Assembly: GCA_028282065.1 (NCBI GenBank)
Contig: JANQIR010000102.1
Span: 1 to 51,687 of the forward strand
Direction: 5' to 3'
Length of the DNA: 51,687 nucleotides
DNA from: Aestuariivirgaceae bacterium
GTDB lineage: Bacteria; Pseudomonadota; Alphaproteobacteria; Rhizobiales; Aestuariivirgaceae
This document shows, piece after piece, positions 18,159-27,188 of this stretch. Below the pieces are notes generated by a model, which was given only the letters and a program-made list of their open reading frames with translations, searched no databases and had not been told where the DNA came from. Both the position numbers and the translations under genes were made by a program. Positions within the stretch are counted from its first letter, which is position 1, and each line of letters begins with the position of its first letter.

Positions 18159-19640
18159 ATGTCCCGGTCGATCCTGCTGGCGGAGATCATGCATGAGACC
18201 AACACGTTCAACCGCACCCCCACTGTCCGGGCCGATTTCGACACCCGTTACTACCTGACCGGCGACGAGATCCCCCAGCGCTTGCGTGATACCAATACCG
18301 AGATCTGGGGCGTACTGACCGAGGCCGGAAACCTTGGATGGTCGGTCACCCACCCGCTCGCCGCATCCGCCAGCCCGTCCGGACCAATGGCCGCCGGCGA
18401 TTGGGATGAGGTCAAAGACCTCATCCTGGCACCCCTACGGAATGGCCGGTGCTTTGACGGCATTATTCTGATCATGCACGGCTCCATGGTCACCGCAACC
18501 ACCGATGACGCCGAAGGGGACCTGCTGGAAGCCGCACGAAGCCTCGCAGGTCCCAGCTGCCCCATCATCGTAACGCTCGACATGCACGCCAATGTTTCCC
18601 GGCGTATGGTCGATGCCTCGACCTTGATGCTGGCCTACCGGACCTACCCTCACGTCGATCAGTTTGAACGGGGCAGACACGCCATCCGCCTGTTGAAGCG
18701 CATCCTCGACGAAGGATTGCAACCCGTTCAGCATTTCCTCAGGCGGCCGATGATGGACGCTGCCGATCATGGCCAAACTGCTAGCGGCCCCATGCCCCAA
18801 CTGCTAGCGCTGGCAGACGAGATCGAGACTGACCCTGATGTTCTTTGTGCCAGCATCCAGATTGGTTTTCCCTGGTCGGACGTTCCCGATATCGGCCCGT
18901 CGGTCATTGTGACCGGCACGGGAAACAATGACACCGCCGTGCAGGCTCATGCCGAACGGCTCATGGAAGCGGTCTGGCAAAGCCGGGCGGAGACCACACT
19001 GGCCTTTCCCGGTCCCAACGAAGCCATCGCCGAGGCGATGGCGGGCAAGCCGGGAGAAGCCCCGCTGATCCTCGCAGACTTCGCGGACAATCCGGCAGGA
19101 GGTGCCTACGGCGACTCCCCCAATCTCCTAAGGCATATGCTCCAGGCAGGTCTGGTCAATGCAGCCTTCGCCACAATCAGCGATCCCGAGGCCGTCCAGA
19201 TCGCCCGTACGGCAGGCGAAGGTGCCACGATTGACGTGGCGCTCGGCGGCAAAGGGGCGCCTGATCTAACGCCACCGCTCGAGACCCGCGCAAAGGTGTT
19301 GAAGCTGAACGGTGGGACGTTCGTTTGCGAAGGCCCGATGTGGAAAGGTGTCGCCTTCTCCATGGGACCTACCGCCGTCCTTGGGATTGAAGGGGTGGAG
19401 GTTGTCGTATCGTCGGTGCCGACCGCGGTCATGGATCCGCAAGTGTTCCGGTCTGTGGGCATTGAACCGTCCGGCAAGACAACCATCGGGCTCAAGAGCC
19501 GCAATCACTTTAAGGCCGCATACGAGCCGATAGCGCGCAAGGTGATGCTGGTGGATGCCGGCGGCATCGCCTCCATGCAGCTGAACACTCTGACTTACCA
19601 CAAGATCCCGCGGCCCATCTGGCCACTGGATGCCGATTGA
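18159..19640 (+). CDS. M81 family metallopeptidase (MlrC/microcystinase C-like)
   Basis: This 493-residue protein begins with the conserved HETNTF motif at residues 12-17 and contains LDMHANVS near residue 140, both zinc-binding features of family M81. The N-terminal DUF1485-like domain is followed by the MlrC C-terminal domain after about residue 300. MlrC of microcystin degraders cuts linear peptides, but most homologues have unknown small-peptide or amide substrates and often sit beside peptide or amide importers. Here the gene follows a GNAT acetyltransferase and faces a Liv-type ABC importer (19805-24399) across the palindrome at 19697-19787. The family call is strong; a microcystin link is not implied. 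Confidence 0.9.
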   Translation: MSRSILLAEIMHETNTFNRTPTVRADFDTRYYLTGDEIPQRLRDTNTEIWGVLTEAGNLGWSVTHPLAASASPSGPMAAGDWDEVKDLILAPLRNGRCFDGIILIMHGSMVTATTDDAEGDLLEAARSLAGPSCPIIVTLDMHANVSRRMVDASTLMLAYRTYPHVDQFERGRHAIRLLKRILDEGLQPVQHFLRRPMMDAADHGQTASGPMPQLLALADEIETDPDVLCASIQIGFPWSDVPDIGPSVIVTGTGNNDTAVQAHAERLMEAVWQSRAETTLAFPGPNEAIAEAMAGKPGEAPLILADFADNPAGGAYGDSPNLLRHMLQAGLVNAAFATISDPEAVQIARTAGEGATIDVALGGKGAPDLTPPLETRAKVLKLNGGTFVCEGPMWKGVAFSMGPTAVLGIEGVEVVVSSVPTAVMDPQVFRSVGIEPSGKTTIGLKSRNHFKAAYEPIARKVMLVDAGGIASMQLNTLTYHKIPRPIWPLDAD

Positions 19641-19696
19641 CGATCTGTCTCAATCCGGTTGTCCAGATTTGCATTCGACCGAACTGCAATCACCTA

Positions 19697-19787
19697 CCCC
19701 GTCATGCCGGGCTCGACCCGGCATCCAGTGTGAGGTCATACCAAACCTCCGGCTCCCATCTGGATTCCGGCCTGCGCCGGGGTGACG
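19697..19787. repeat. Alphaproteobacterial-type interspersed palindromic element between convergent genes
   Basis: The element has two hairpins: ATGCCGGG/CCCGGCAT (19704-19711 and 19717-19724, loop 5) and CCGGC/GCCGG (19767-19771 and 19776-19780, loop 4). Inner arms ATCCAG/CTGGAT and imperfect outer arms CCGTCATGCCGG/CCGGGGTGACGG enclose a variable centre. The form, with ends reading roughly as CCGTCATGCCGGGC and GCCGGGGTGACG, is typical of small repeats scattered between genes in Rhizobiales and relatives. Lying between convergent genes, it could also end transcription from both sides. Copy number cannot be tested here. Confidence 0.7.
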
Positions 19788-19804
19788 GCTGCATTCAAGG
19801 CAGT

Positions 19805-20506
19805 TTAAACCGCCAGATACTTGCGCAGGATCTCCGGCTGTTCGTCCAGCTCGGCAAAGCTGCCGGAATACCGAATCTGCCCTTTCTCGATGATATCCGC
19901 CCGGTCCGAAACCGCACGAGCGAAATGCAAACTCTGCTCGCTCAGCAGGATGGCCAGCCCTTCCCGCTTCAACTCGCGCACGGTTTCGGCAAGTTGCGCG
20001 ACGATGACCGGTGCGATGCCCTCAGATGGCTCATCGAGCAGGATCGCCGATGGATTGCCCATCAAGGTCCGCGCAATGGTGAGCATCTGCTGTTCGCCCC
20101 CGGAAAGCTGACTACCGAGATTGTCCTGTCTGTCACGCAGGTTTGGAAACAACTCGAACAACCGCTCAGGCGTCCAGACAGGACCGTCACCGGCAGACGG
20201 CTGCCTGCCAACCTCGAGATTCTCCAGTACGGTCAGATCCTTGAAGATCCGCCGATCTTCCGGCACATAGCCAAGCCCCAACCGGTTGATCCGGAACGGC
20301 GGCCAGCCGGTGATATCCTGCCCGGAAAACCGCACGGACCCCTTGCGCGGCACGACCAGGCCCATGATGGATTTCATAGTGGTGGTCTTGCCGGCCCCGT
20401 TGCGGCCAAGCAGAGCGACGACTTCGCCCCTGCCGGCATGGACGGATACGCCGTTCAAAATCTGCGCGCCGCCGTAGAAAGTCTCCAGGCCCCGTGCCTC
20501 AAGCAT
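19805..20506 (-). CDS. livF: Liv-type ABC importer ATPase, LivF-like (set 1)
   Basis: This 233-residue protein was assigned the start at 20506, where MLEARGLETFYGG matches LivF starts; the open frame extends further upstream only as a shadow of livG. Walker A is GRNGAGKTT, the signature LSGGEQQ, and Walker B ILLDEPSEG. It pairs with the LivG-like ATPase, whose gene it overlaps by 8 bases, to drive import of branched-chain amino acids, amides or similar solutes. It is the last gene of a minus-strand importer operon (livK, fused livHM, livG, livF). The closeness of the M81 peptidase suggests, but does not prove, an amide or peptide substrate. Confidence 0.92.
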   Translation of the reverse strand: MLEARGLETFYGGAQILNGVSVHAGRGEVVALLGRNGAGKTTTMKSIMGLVVPRKGSVRFSGQDITGWPPFRINRLGLGYVPEDRRIFKDLTVLENLEVGRQPSAGDGPVWTPERLFELFPNLRDRQDNLGSQLSGGEQQMLTIARTLMGNPSAILLDEPSEGIAPVIVAQLAETVRELKREGLAILLSEQSLHFARAVSDRADIIEKGQIRYSGSFAELDEQPEILRKYLAV

Positions 20507-21284
20507 CTGCGGCGCCCTCGTCTCCTGACTGGTCGATCCGTGCCGGTTGTCCGAGATAGATTTCCTGCACCAGCGGATTGGCGCGCACTTCGGCAGGCGT
20601 CCCGGCAGCCACCAGTTCTCCCTGATCCAGCACCATGACCTTTTCAGCATGACCGAACACAATGTCCATATCGTGCTCGGTAAACAGCACCGACACGCCG
20701 CCCTTCCCGACCAGACCGGCCACCAGAGCCATAAGCGATTTGCGCTCACCTGGCGCCATGCCGGCGGTCGGTTCATCCATCAGGAGGATGCGCGGCGAAT
20801 GCGCCAGGGCGACGGCAAGCTCCAGCCGCTTCAGATCGCCATAGGCCAGCTCGGCACAAGGACGGCGCGCCTGATCCGCCATATCAACCTGCATCAGCAG
20901 TTCAAGAGCATCCGGCACATAGCGGTCTTTCGCACGCGCCCAGAACCCAAACATCTCCCGCTCGTGGGACATCAACGCCATCTGCACATTTTCCGAAACC
21001 GTCATGGATGCGAATGTCTCGGTGATCTGAAATGTCCGCGCAACGCCCAGCCGCCAGATCTGACGCGGTTTCAGACCGGTCATCTCCTTGCCCAGCATGA
21101 GGATCGATCCGCTATCCGACTTCAACTGTCCGGTGAGCATGTTGAAACAGGTTGTCTTTCCCGCACCGTTCGGGCCGATAAGGGCCAGTAACTGGTTTTC
21201 GCCAAGCTCGAAACTGACATCCTGTACGGCCCGAACACCGCCGAAATGTTTCGACAAGCCGGAAACCTTCATCACCGTCGTCAT
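20499..21284 (-). CDS. livG: Liv-type ABC importer ATPase, LivG-like (set 1)
   Basis: This 261-residue protein was assigned the start at 21284, whose ATG overlaps the permease stop in an ATGA junction; an earlier in-frame start lies inside the permease gene. Walker A is GPNGAGKTT, Walker B LLMDEPTAG, and the switch histidine lies in FTEHDMD. The family signature is replaced by LAYGDLKRLE, usual for LivG. With LivF it powers the fused LivHM permease encoded just upstream. The C-terminal tail is slightly longer and acidic. Confidence 0.92.
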   Translation of the reverse strand: MTTVMKVSGLSKHFGGVRAVQDVSFELGENQLLALIGPNGAGKTTCFNMLTGQLKSDSGSILMLGKEMTGLKPRQIWRLGVARTFQITETFASMTVSENVQMALMSHEREMFGFWARAKDRYVPDALELLMQVDMADQARRPCAELAYGDLKRLELAVALAHSPRILLMDEPTAGMAPGERKSLMALVAGLVGKGGVSVLFTEHDMDIVFGHAEKVMVLDQGELVAAGTPAEVRANPLVQEIYLGQPARIDQSGDEGAADA

Positions 21285-23146
21285 GGTTTCGCCTGCAGAG
21301 CTTTGCCACGCCACCGCGTGGTCAATCTGGCAAACCCGCCAGCAACGCCGTCCGGTGCGGCCAGCACGATCAGCAGAATGAGGCCCCCAAAGATCGCCCG
21401 CCAGTAACTCAACCTGGTCACAATATCTTCCAGGAAGGTGAACGCCGCGGCACCGGCAATCGGGCCGAACAGCATCTTAATGCCGCCAAGCAGGACCATG
21501 ATCAGACCGTCGACGGACCTCGGGATGGCAAGCTCATCGGGAAAGATACTGCCCTTGGAAAACACGAACACGCTGCCAGCAACGCCGGCCAGACCGCCGG
21601 CGATCACGAACGCCATCCACTGGTGCGCATGCACATTTATGCCGATTGACTCTGCACGCAGGGACGAATCCCGCCCGGCCCGCAGCCCATACCCGAACGG
21701 CGCATGGGTGAACCTGTGCAGCAGCCATATGCCTCCCAGGCACAAGACGAGAGCCACATAGTAATAGGCAGCCTTCGACGCGGCCCACTGGGCCGGCCAT
21801 ACTCCGACAATGCCATCATCGCCGCCCGTGACGTCCTGCCATTGAAAGGCGATGGACCAGACGATCTGGGCCACCGCCAATGTCAGCATGGCCAGGTAAA
21901 CCCCGGACAGACGTACGCAGAACCAGCCGACCACGACACCCGCAGCAGCTGCGCACAACGGAGCGACTGCCAGCGCCACAATCATCCCGGCACCGGCAAA
22001 CTTGACCAGTAGCGCGGCGCCATAAGCACCAAGGCCGAAGAATACCGCGTGCCCGAAGGAAATCATGCCACCGGGTCCCATGATGAAATGCAAGCTCGCA
22101 GCAAACAATGCCGCCACGAGGAAATCCGTCAGCAGAACCAGCATGAAATCACCGGCGATAGCAGGCGCCAGCACCAGCGCAGCGACAACAATCAAGGCAG
22201 CAACCAGGGGCAGGCCCGCCAAGGGCCGCAAGGGCTGTTCCGGTTCACCGGCCCCATGTTGCCCTGCCTGGGGTTTGCCAAGCAGACCCCACGGCCGAAC
22301 GATCAGGACCACCGCCATCACAATGAAGGCCAGCACGATGGTGATCTTTGGTAATACGAGGATCCCGAACGCGTTCAACTCGGCCACGAGAACCGCGGCA
22401 AGGAAAGCGCCGACTATGCTTCCCATGCCGCCGATCACGACCACCACGAACGCTTCGGCAATAACGTTCAGGTCCATCAGCAGGCTCGCCGCCTCGCGCG
22501 GCACCTGAAGCGCACCCCCCAGTCCCGCAAGGAAAGAGCCTAGAAAGAAGACCGCCGTGAACAGCAAGGACTGGTTGACGCCCAAAGCACCAGCCATTTC
22601 ACGGTCCTCGGTCGCAGCCCGGATCAGGGTGCCCCAGCGCGAGCGATGCAGAAACAGCCACACCGCCAGCAGCACCGCCGGCCCCGCCACAATCAGAGCC
22701 AGGTCATACTCCGGAATGCGCTCGCCGAAGATCTCGATCGCACCATCAAGCCCCGGTGCACGAGGCCCTAGCAGATCCTCCGCCCCCCAGATCCAAAGCG
22801 CTGCATCCTGGATAATCAGGACCAGCGCAAAGGTCGCGACAAGTTGGAACAATTCGGGCGCACGATAAATCCGCCGCAACACCACAAACTCGAACATGGC
22901 CCCGATCAGACCGACCAGAAGTGCGGACAGGAACACAGAAGACCAGAACCCGAAGATGCCTGAGGGCAAGGCATTGACAAGGCTGTAAGCGGTGAAGGCT
23001 CCCAGCATATAGAACGAGCCATGCGCAAAGTTGACGATGCGCGTCACACCGAAGATGAGTGACAATCCGGACGCCACCAGAAACAGTGACGAAGCGCTGG
23101 CAAGACCGGTCAGAAACTGCGCGAAATAGAACGGGGCATCAGACAT
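21281..23146 (-). CDS. Fused LivH-LivM permease of a Liv-type ABC importer (set 1)
   Basis: This 621-residue protein combines two permeases normally encoded separately. Residues 1-290 read as LivH, with the VNFAHGSFYMLGA motif near 40 and VIGGMGSIVGA near 240. Residues about 310-621 read as LivM, with MISFGHAVFFGLGAYGA and GLIMVLLGGIKMLFGP. About sixteen membrane segments are expected in total. A linker rich in Gly, Gln and Pro joins the halves at about 293-310. The fusion fixes a one-to-one ratio of the subunits and is a known arrangement in some proteobacteria. The upstream binding-protein gene ends 47 bases before this start. Confidence 0.9.
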   Translation of the reverse strand: MSDAPFYFAQFLTGLASASSLFLVASGLSLIFGVTRIVNFAHGSFYMLGAFTAYSLVNALPSGIFGFWSSVFLSALLVGLIGAMFEFVVLRRIYRAPELFQLVATFALVLIIQDAALWIWGAEDLLGPRAPGLDGAIEIFGERIPEYDLALIVAGPAVLLAVWLFLHRSRWGTLIRAATEDREMAGALGVNQSLLFTAVFFLGSFLAGLGGALQVPREAASLLMDLNVIAEAFVVVVIGGMGSIVGAFLAAVLVAELNAFGILVLPKITIVLAFIVMAVVLIVRPWGLLGKPQAGQHGAGEPEQPLRPLAGLPLVAALIVVAALVLAPAIAGDFMLVLLTDFLVAALFAASLHFIMGPGGMISFGHAVFFGLGAYGAALLVKFAGAGMIVALAVAPLCAAAAGVVVGWFCVRLSGVYLAMLTLAVAQIVWSIAFQWQDVTGGDDGIVGVWPAQWAASKAAYYYVALVLCLGGIWLLHRFTHAPFGYGLRAGRDSSLRAESIGINVHAHQWMAFVIAGGLAGVAGSVFVFSKGSIFPDELAIPRSVDGLIMVLLGGIKMLFGPIAGAAAFTFLEDIVTRLSYWRAIFGGLILLIVLAAPDGVAGGFARLTTRWRGKALQAKP

Positions 23147-23193
23147 GGCCGCTCAACACCACACGTCTTAAATGGCCCCGCATCGTTGAACGC

Positions 23194-24399
23194 TTAATTG
23201 GCAGGCCGTAGCTTTTTCACCTCTTCGGCACTCGGCAGGTAGTCGGCGCCATTGGCATAGCGCCAGTCGGTCATTACACCGCTACCGTCCTTGAGACCGG
23301 TTTTTCCGACCCAGGCGCCCATGGTCGACTGCTGATCTGCAACCCGGAACGTGATCGGACCGGACGGCGAGTCGAAGGTCAACCCGGACGCGGCCTTGAG
23401 CATGGCTTCGGTGTCCGTCCCGCCGGCCTTTTTCACAATGGCCGCAATTGCCAGCATGGAGTTGTAGCCGACCAGCGAACCCATCTTGGGATCTTCTGAG
23501 AACTTCGCCTTGTAGGCATCAACGAATTTCCTGTGTACTTCGTCTTCGATGAACTGCCAGGGATATCCGGTCACGATCCAACCGACCGGCACTTCACCTT
23601 TCAGGGGCAGGAGATACTCAGGTTCACCAGTCAGAAGGCTGACGACCGTGCGGTTCTCGAACAGCCCGCGCAATGAGCCCTCGCGCACGAACTTGGCAAG
23701 GTCACCACCGAACGTAACATTGTAAATGGCTTCGGGCTTGGCCCGTTCCAGCGCCCTCACCGTAGCCCCGGCATCAATCTTGAACAGTGTCGGCCACTGC
23801 TCCTCGATGAACTCCACGTCGGGTTTCAGCTTCTTCAGCTCGGCCTTGAACTCCTTCACGGCATCCTTGCCATAGGCATAGTTCGGGGCAATCGTCGCCC
23901 ACTTGGTTGCGGGCAGCTTGGCAGCTTCAGCTGCAAGCATGGCCGCCTGCATATGCGTGGACGGCCTGAGCCGGAACGTATATCGGTTGCCCTTCGACCA
24001 GACGATCGCATCGGACAGGGGTTCGGAAGCAACGAACAGTACCTTGCGCTGCTTGGCAAAATCAGCAACCGCCAGGCCGATATGCGAAAAGAACGTGCCG
24101 AACAGCAGGCTAACCTTGTCGTTGCTGACCAGCTCTTCGGCAATCTTGACGGCATTGCCCGGTTTGCCGGCATCATCACGGGCGATGACATCGAGTTTGC
24201 GCCCATTGACACCGCCAGCCGCATTGATTTCTTCAAGCGCCATCTGCCAGCCCTTGCGATAGGGTTCGGTAAACGCGGGCAGGCGCGTATAACTGTTGAT
24301 TTCACCGATCTTGATCGGTTCGGCCACCACCGCGGCCGCGCTTGCAGCCAGCACGGCCACACACAAGCTGATCAGTCTGAGGCTGACAAACCGGGTCAT
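23194..24399 (-). CDS. Periplasmic solute-binding protein of Liv/amide type (set 1)
   Basis: This 401-residue protein was assigned the start at 24399, where a GGAGGG Shine-Dalgarno lies 7 bases upstream and a clear signal peptide follows (cleaved near VVAEPIK). The frame is open further upstream but that part is arginine-rich and lacks a ribosome site. The mature protein has the type I periplasmic binding fold: IKIGEINSYT start, EEINAAGGVNGR segment, and VSLLFGTFFSH. It delivers the substrate to the fused permease. The presence of aromatic residues around the binding cleft cannot be judged from sequence alone, so the ligand is unknown. Confidence 0.9.
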   Translation of the reverse strand: MTRFVSLRLISLCVAVLAASAAAVVAEPIKIGEINSYTRLPAFTEPYRKGWQMALEEINAAGGVNGRKLDVIARDDAGKPGNAVKIAEELVSNDKVSLLFGTFFSHIGLAVADFAKQRKVLFVASEPLSDAIVWSKGNRYTFRLRPSTHMQAAMLAAEAAKLPATKWATIAPNYAYGKDAVKEFKAELKKLKPDVEFIEEQWPTLFKIDAGATVRALERAKPEAIYNVTFGGDLAKFVREGSLRGLFENRTVVSLLTGEPEYLLPLKGEVPVGWIVTGYPWQFIEDEVHRKFVDAYKAKFSEDPKMGSLVGYNSMLAIAAIVKKAGGTDTEAMLKAASGLTFDSPSGPITFRVADQQSTMGAWVGKTGLKDGSGVMTDWRYANGADYLPSAEEVKKLRPAN

Positions 24400-24754
24400 C
24401 CCAACCCTCCCCGTTCTCGCTGTACGAAATAGACGTTCACGGCATCTTGCCACAATTCGGCATAAAGCGAACCGGTCATTCTGTCTCTTTTTTACTGCGG
24501 CGACACATGCGTTCACGGACCAGTGTCACCATGCCGGACATCGCTTTTCACGAACCCTCCGCCGGCAAAAAAAGAGACGCGATGTCATTGAAATCAGCCC
24601 CTCGCACTTGCCCTTGCGCCAAGAGTGTACTGTCATCGCCGGAGCCGCAACGGGACCATTGAAGTTCCGGGCCGCATCGGAACCGTACGACCGTTCCCGA
24701 CAATGGCGGGCTGAAAAAGTGCCAATTCCTGAATTCAAGGGAGGAAGGAAAGAT
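24400..24754. promoter_or_regulatory. Divergent intergenic region between two ABC importer operons
   Basis: This 355-base gap separates two binding-protein genes transcribed away from each other, so promoters for both operons must lie here or be shared. I see strong Shine-Dalgarno sites at each edge (GGAGGG for the minus gene, GGAGGAAGG for the plus gene) but no sigma-factor boxes I would defend. The AraC-type regulator at 26185 is the obvious candidate to bind here. Open frames within it look non-coding. Confidence 0.5.
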
Positions 24755-26020
24755 ATGATTAAACGGCTTTTATGCTCGGGCGCAGCAGGGCTCTTGTTCC
24801 TGGTCGCGCTGGTGCTGCCGGGTTTTGCTGCCGACAAGCTTAAAATCGGCCTGGTCGCAACGCTCGAAGGCACATACACCGTTCTTGGTGAGGACGGTGT
24901 TCGCGGATTCGAGGTTGCGCTGAAGCAGTTCAAATCCATGGCAGGTGGACGCGAGATCGAAGTGATCACCGGCGCTTCTGACGCCAGCCCGGATTCCGCC
25001 GTTCGCGCCGTGCGCAAACTGGTGGAGCAGGACAAGGTGGACTTCATCATCGGCCCGCTGTCAGGCTCTGAAGGCATAGCGGTGAAGAACTACTCCAGGG
25101 ATCATCCGAACGTAACCTTCATCAACGGCAGTTCCGGCGCACAGGAAACCACGTTCGTTGATCCATCGGACAATTTCTTCCGGTTCAACATGGACGGCGC
25201 ACAGTGGATGGCCGGTCTCGGCAAGTACGTGTATGACAAGAAGGGCTACAAGACCGTCGCCACCATCGGCGAGGACTATTCCTTTATCTACACGCAGGTC
25301 TTTGGCTTCGCGCTTGAATATTGCCAGGCCGGCGGCCAGATCACCGAGCGTTTCTGGGTACCGCTCGGCACCAAGGACTTTGCCTCGATCATCGCCAAAC
25401 TTCCCGACGACGTGGACGCGATCTATCTCGGCCTGGGTGGCGGAGATGCCGTGAACTTCCTGAACCAGTATCTCCAGGCTGGCGGCGACGCCAAACTGAT
25501 CGGCGGCACGATCATGATCGACCAAACCGTCCTTTCATCGAAAGGCAAAGCCAAGGAAGTGCTGACCGGAACCCCCGGAGCCGGTCCGCAGGCCGACACC
25601 TGGGACAACGAAAAATGGCAGGCCTTTGTAAAGGCTTATCAGGACGCGTTCCCGGCCGACAAACGTTTCCCGGTGCCGTCCCTGGTGGCAACCAGCTACT
25701 ACAATGCCGCAGTAGCAGCCTTCACGGTACTCAACGACATCGGCGGCGACCTGTCCGATGGTCAAAAGAAGTTCCGCGAAGGCTTGGCAAAGATCGAGCT
25801 TGATGCGCCGAACGGCAAGATCACGCTGGACAACAATCGCCAGGCAATCGGCACGAACTTCGTGACCGAAGTAACCAAGGACGAGAACGGTAACCTGGTC
25901 AACTCACTGATCGAGATCGTCCCGGACGTTAACCAGACGCTTGGCATGGATCCTGCCGTGTTCAAGAAGATCGGCATTCCGGCCCGTGAAGTGCCTGTAT
26001 GCCAGGCGTCCTATAACTGA
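24755..26020 (+). CDS. Periplasmic solute-binding protein of Liv/amide type (set 2)
   Basis: This 421-residue protein was assigned the ATG at 24755 because of the GGAGGAAGG site directly upstream and a signal peptide (MIKRLLCSGAAGLLFLV, cleaved near GFAADK). The mature chain has the type I binding fold: KLKIGLVATLEGTYTVLGEDGVRG, then DFIIGPLSGSEGIAVKNYS. Ligand-contact Ser/Gly residues near GPLSGSEG are typical for Liv-type proteins, some of which bind aromatic acids rather than amino acids. It is followed by a terminator-like hairpin, so it can be made in excess over the downstream permease genes. Set 2 permeases start at 27189. Confidence 0.9.
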   Translation: MIKRLLCSGAAGLLFLVALVLPGFAADKLKIGLVATLEGTYTVLGEDGVRGFEVALKQFKSMAGGREIEVITGASDASPDSAVRAVRKLVEQDKVDFIIGPLSGSEGIAVKNYSRDHPNVTFINGSSGAQETTFVDPSDNFFRFNMDGAQWMAGLGKYVYDKKGYKTVATIGEDYSFIYTQVFGFALEYCQAGGQITERFWVPLGTKDFASIIAKLPDDVDAIYLGLGGGDAVNFLNQYLQAGGDAKLIGGTIMIDQTVLSSKGKAKEVLTGTPGAGPQADTWDNEKWQAFVKAYQDAFPADKRFPVPSLVATSYYNAAVAAFTVLNDIGGDLSDGQKKFREGLAKIELDAPNGKITLDNNRQAIGTNFVTEVTKDENGNLVNSLIEIVPDVNQTLGMDPAVFKKIGIPAREVPVCQASYN

Positions 26021-26035
26021 CAACAACACGCTGCA

Positions 26036-26060
26036 GACACCCGGCTTCAAGCCGGGTGTC
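26036..26060 (+). terminator. Hairpin after the set-2 binding protein gene
   Basis: GACACCCGGC (26036-26045) and GCCGGGTGTC (26051-26060) form a perfect 10-bp stem with a 5-base loop, starting 15 bases after the stop at 26020. No T-run follows, so it may be a weak terminator or a 3'-stabilising hairpin that raises binding-protein mRNA over that of the genes downstream. Confidence 0.65.
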
Positions 26061-26184
26061 TCAGTTCCACCTTGAAACGCAAAAATACTGCCGCGCTTGC
26101 CAGGCGTGCGCGATTAATCCTAAACTTCCCGCAAATACCGCACCGGCGAAAGTGTCAACAAGGCGCCGGGCAGAGGGAACGTCC

Positions 26185-27006
26185 ATGAGTACGGCAATAT
26201 CGGTGTTTCACGGCGCCTTTGGCCGGGTCACGCTGTATCATCTCAACAAGCCGATGATCAAACACGCCCACCGAGAGGGGCATCTGGTCTTCTGGGTCGG
26301 CGGCGGCAATGGAACCATGACCGTCGGCGATCTTCCCTGCGATATATCACCTGCCCGGGCGGTGGCGGCCAGCCCTTGGGAATTGCACCAATACGACCCC
26401 CCGGCCAGGCAGCAGGGTCAGCACGTGCTGGTGATGTATATCAAGCCTGATTGGTTCTTGAATTTCGCAACGTCCTCACAACCCTTGCGGTTCGGCCGCT
26501 CCGCGATTGACGTTACGCCGACCGTTGCGAAACTCGTGCAAAGAGTGACCGGTCTCATGCTGGACACGACGGTCAACGGCCAGCTCGACGGATATCTCTA
26601 CGAACTGACGACAGAAAGCTATTCGCAAACCCACAGCCATGTTCCAGGTGCACAGGCGGTCAGCCCGGCGCCACGTATCAATGACTTCCGGGTCCGCAAA
26701 TCCATAAAGCTGATGACCGAAAATGTCGGCCAGATGATGGATCTTGAAGATGTGGCCTCTGAGTCCGGCCTGTCACGGCCGCATTTCTTCAAGTTATTCC
26801 GCGACCAGATGGGCGTGACGCCCAAATTGTTCTGGAACACCATGAGGATGGAACGCGCCCTGCGCGAACTGGCGGAAACACCGAAGGCCATTACCGAGAT
26901 CGGCCTTGATCTGGGTTTCGCATCGCAAAGCAGCTTTTCGCGCTTCTTCACGCTCAACACCGGCCTGGCGCCAACCGAGTACCGCCGGGTTGCACACGTC
27001 ATCTGA
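26185..27006 (+). CDS. AraC/XylS-family transcriptional regulator
   Basis: This 273-residue protein was assigned the ATG at 26185, 7 bases downstream of an AGAGGG site; the frame extends upstream through the hairpin at 26036 without a better start. Residues 1-160 form a cupin-like ligand domain with His-rich strands (IKHAHREGHLVFWVGG). The C-terminal 100 residues hold two helix-turn-helix motifs (DLEDVASESGLSRPHFFKLF and ITEIGLDLGFASQSSFSRFF), diagnostic for AraC regulators. It sits between the binding protein and the permease genes of set 2, so it most likely activates this locus in response to the imported compound or a metabolite. Confidence 0.9.
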   Translation: MSTAISVFHGAFGRVTLYHLNKPMIKHAHREGHLVFWVGGGNGTMTVGDLPCDISPARAVAASPWELHQYDPPARQQGQHVLVMYIKPDWFLNFATSSQPLRFGRSAIDVTPTVAKLVQRVTGLMLDTTVNGQLDGYLYELTTESYSQTHSHVPGAQAVSPAPRINDFRVRKSIKLMTENVGQMMDLEDVASESGLSRPHFFKLFRDQMGVTPKLFWNTMRMERALRELAETPKAITEIGLDLGFASQSSFSRFFTLNTGLAPTEYRRVAHVI

Positions 27007-27188
27007 CGTGCAAGCATTCAAATTCCGCGTAACGAAAAGAGACTGCATGACATGCGCGGTCCCGTCGCAATATTCTAAATTGCACCATAATCAAGAGTGC
27101 CGGGACATCATCGGTGCCAGCAGGAAACATGCCTGGACAGACAGAGGGCCGGAACTGATGGGTGTGCCCATTTTCACCAGAGGGGACC

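Noticed and set aside
18159..19640. Microcystin degradation gene mlrC in the strict sense
   Set aside because: Only the family match is visible; mlrA, mlrB and mlrD are absent, so a general M81 peptidase is the safer call.
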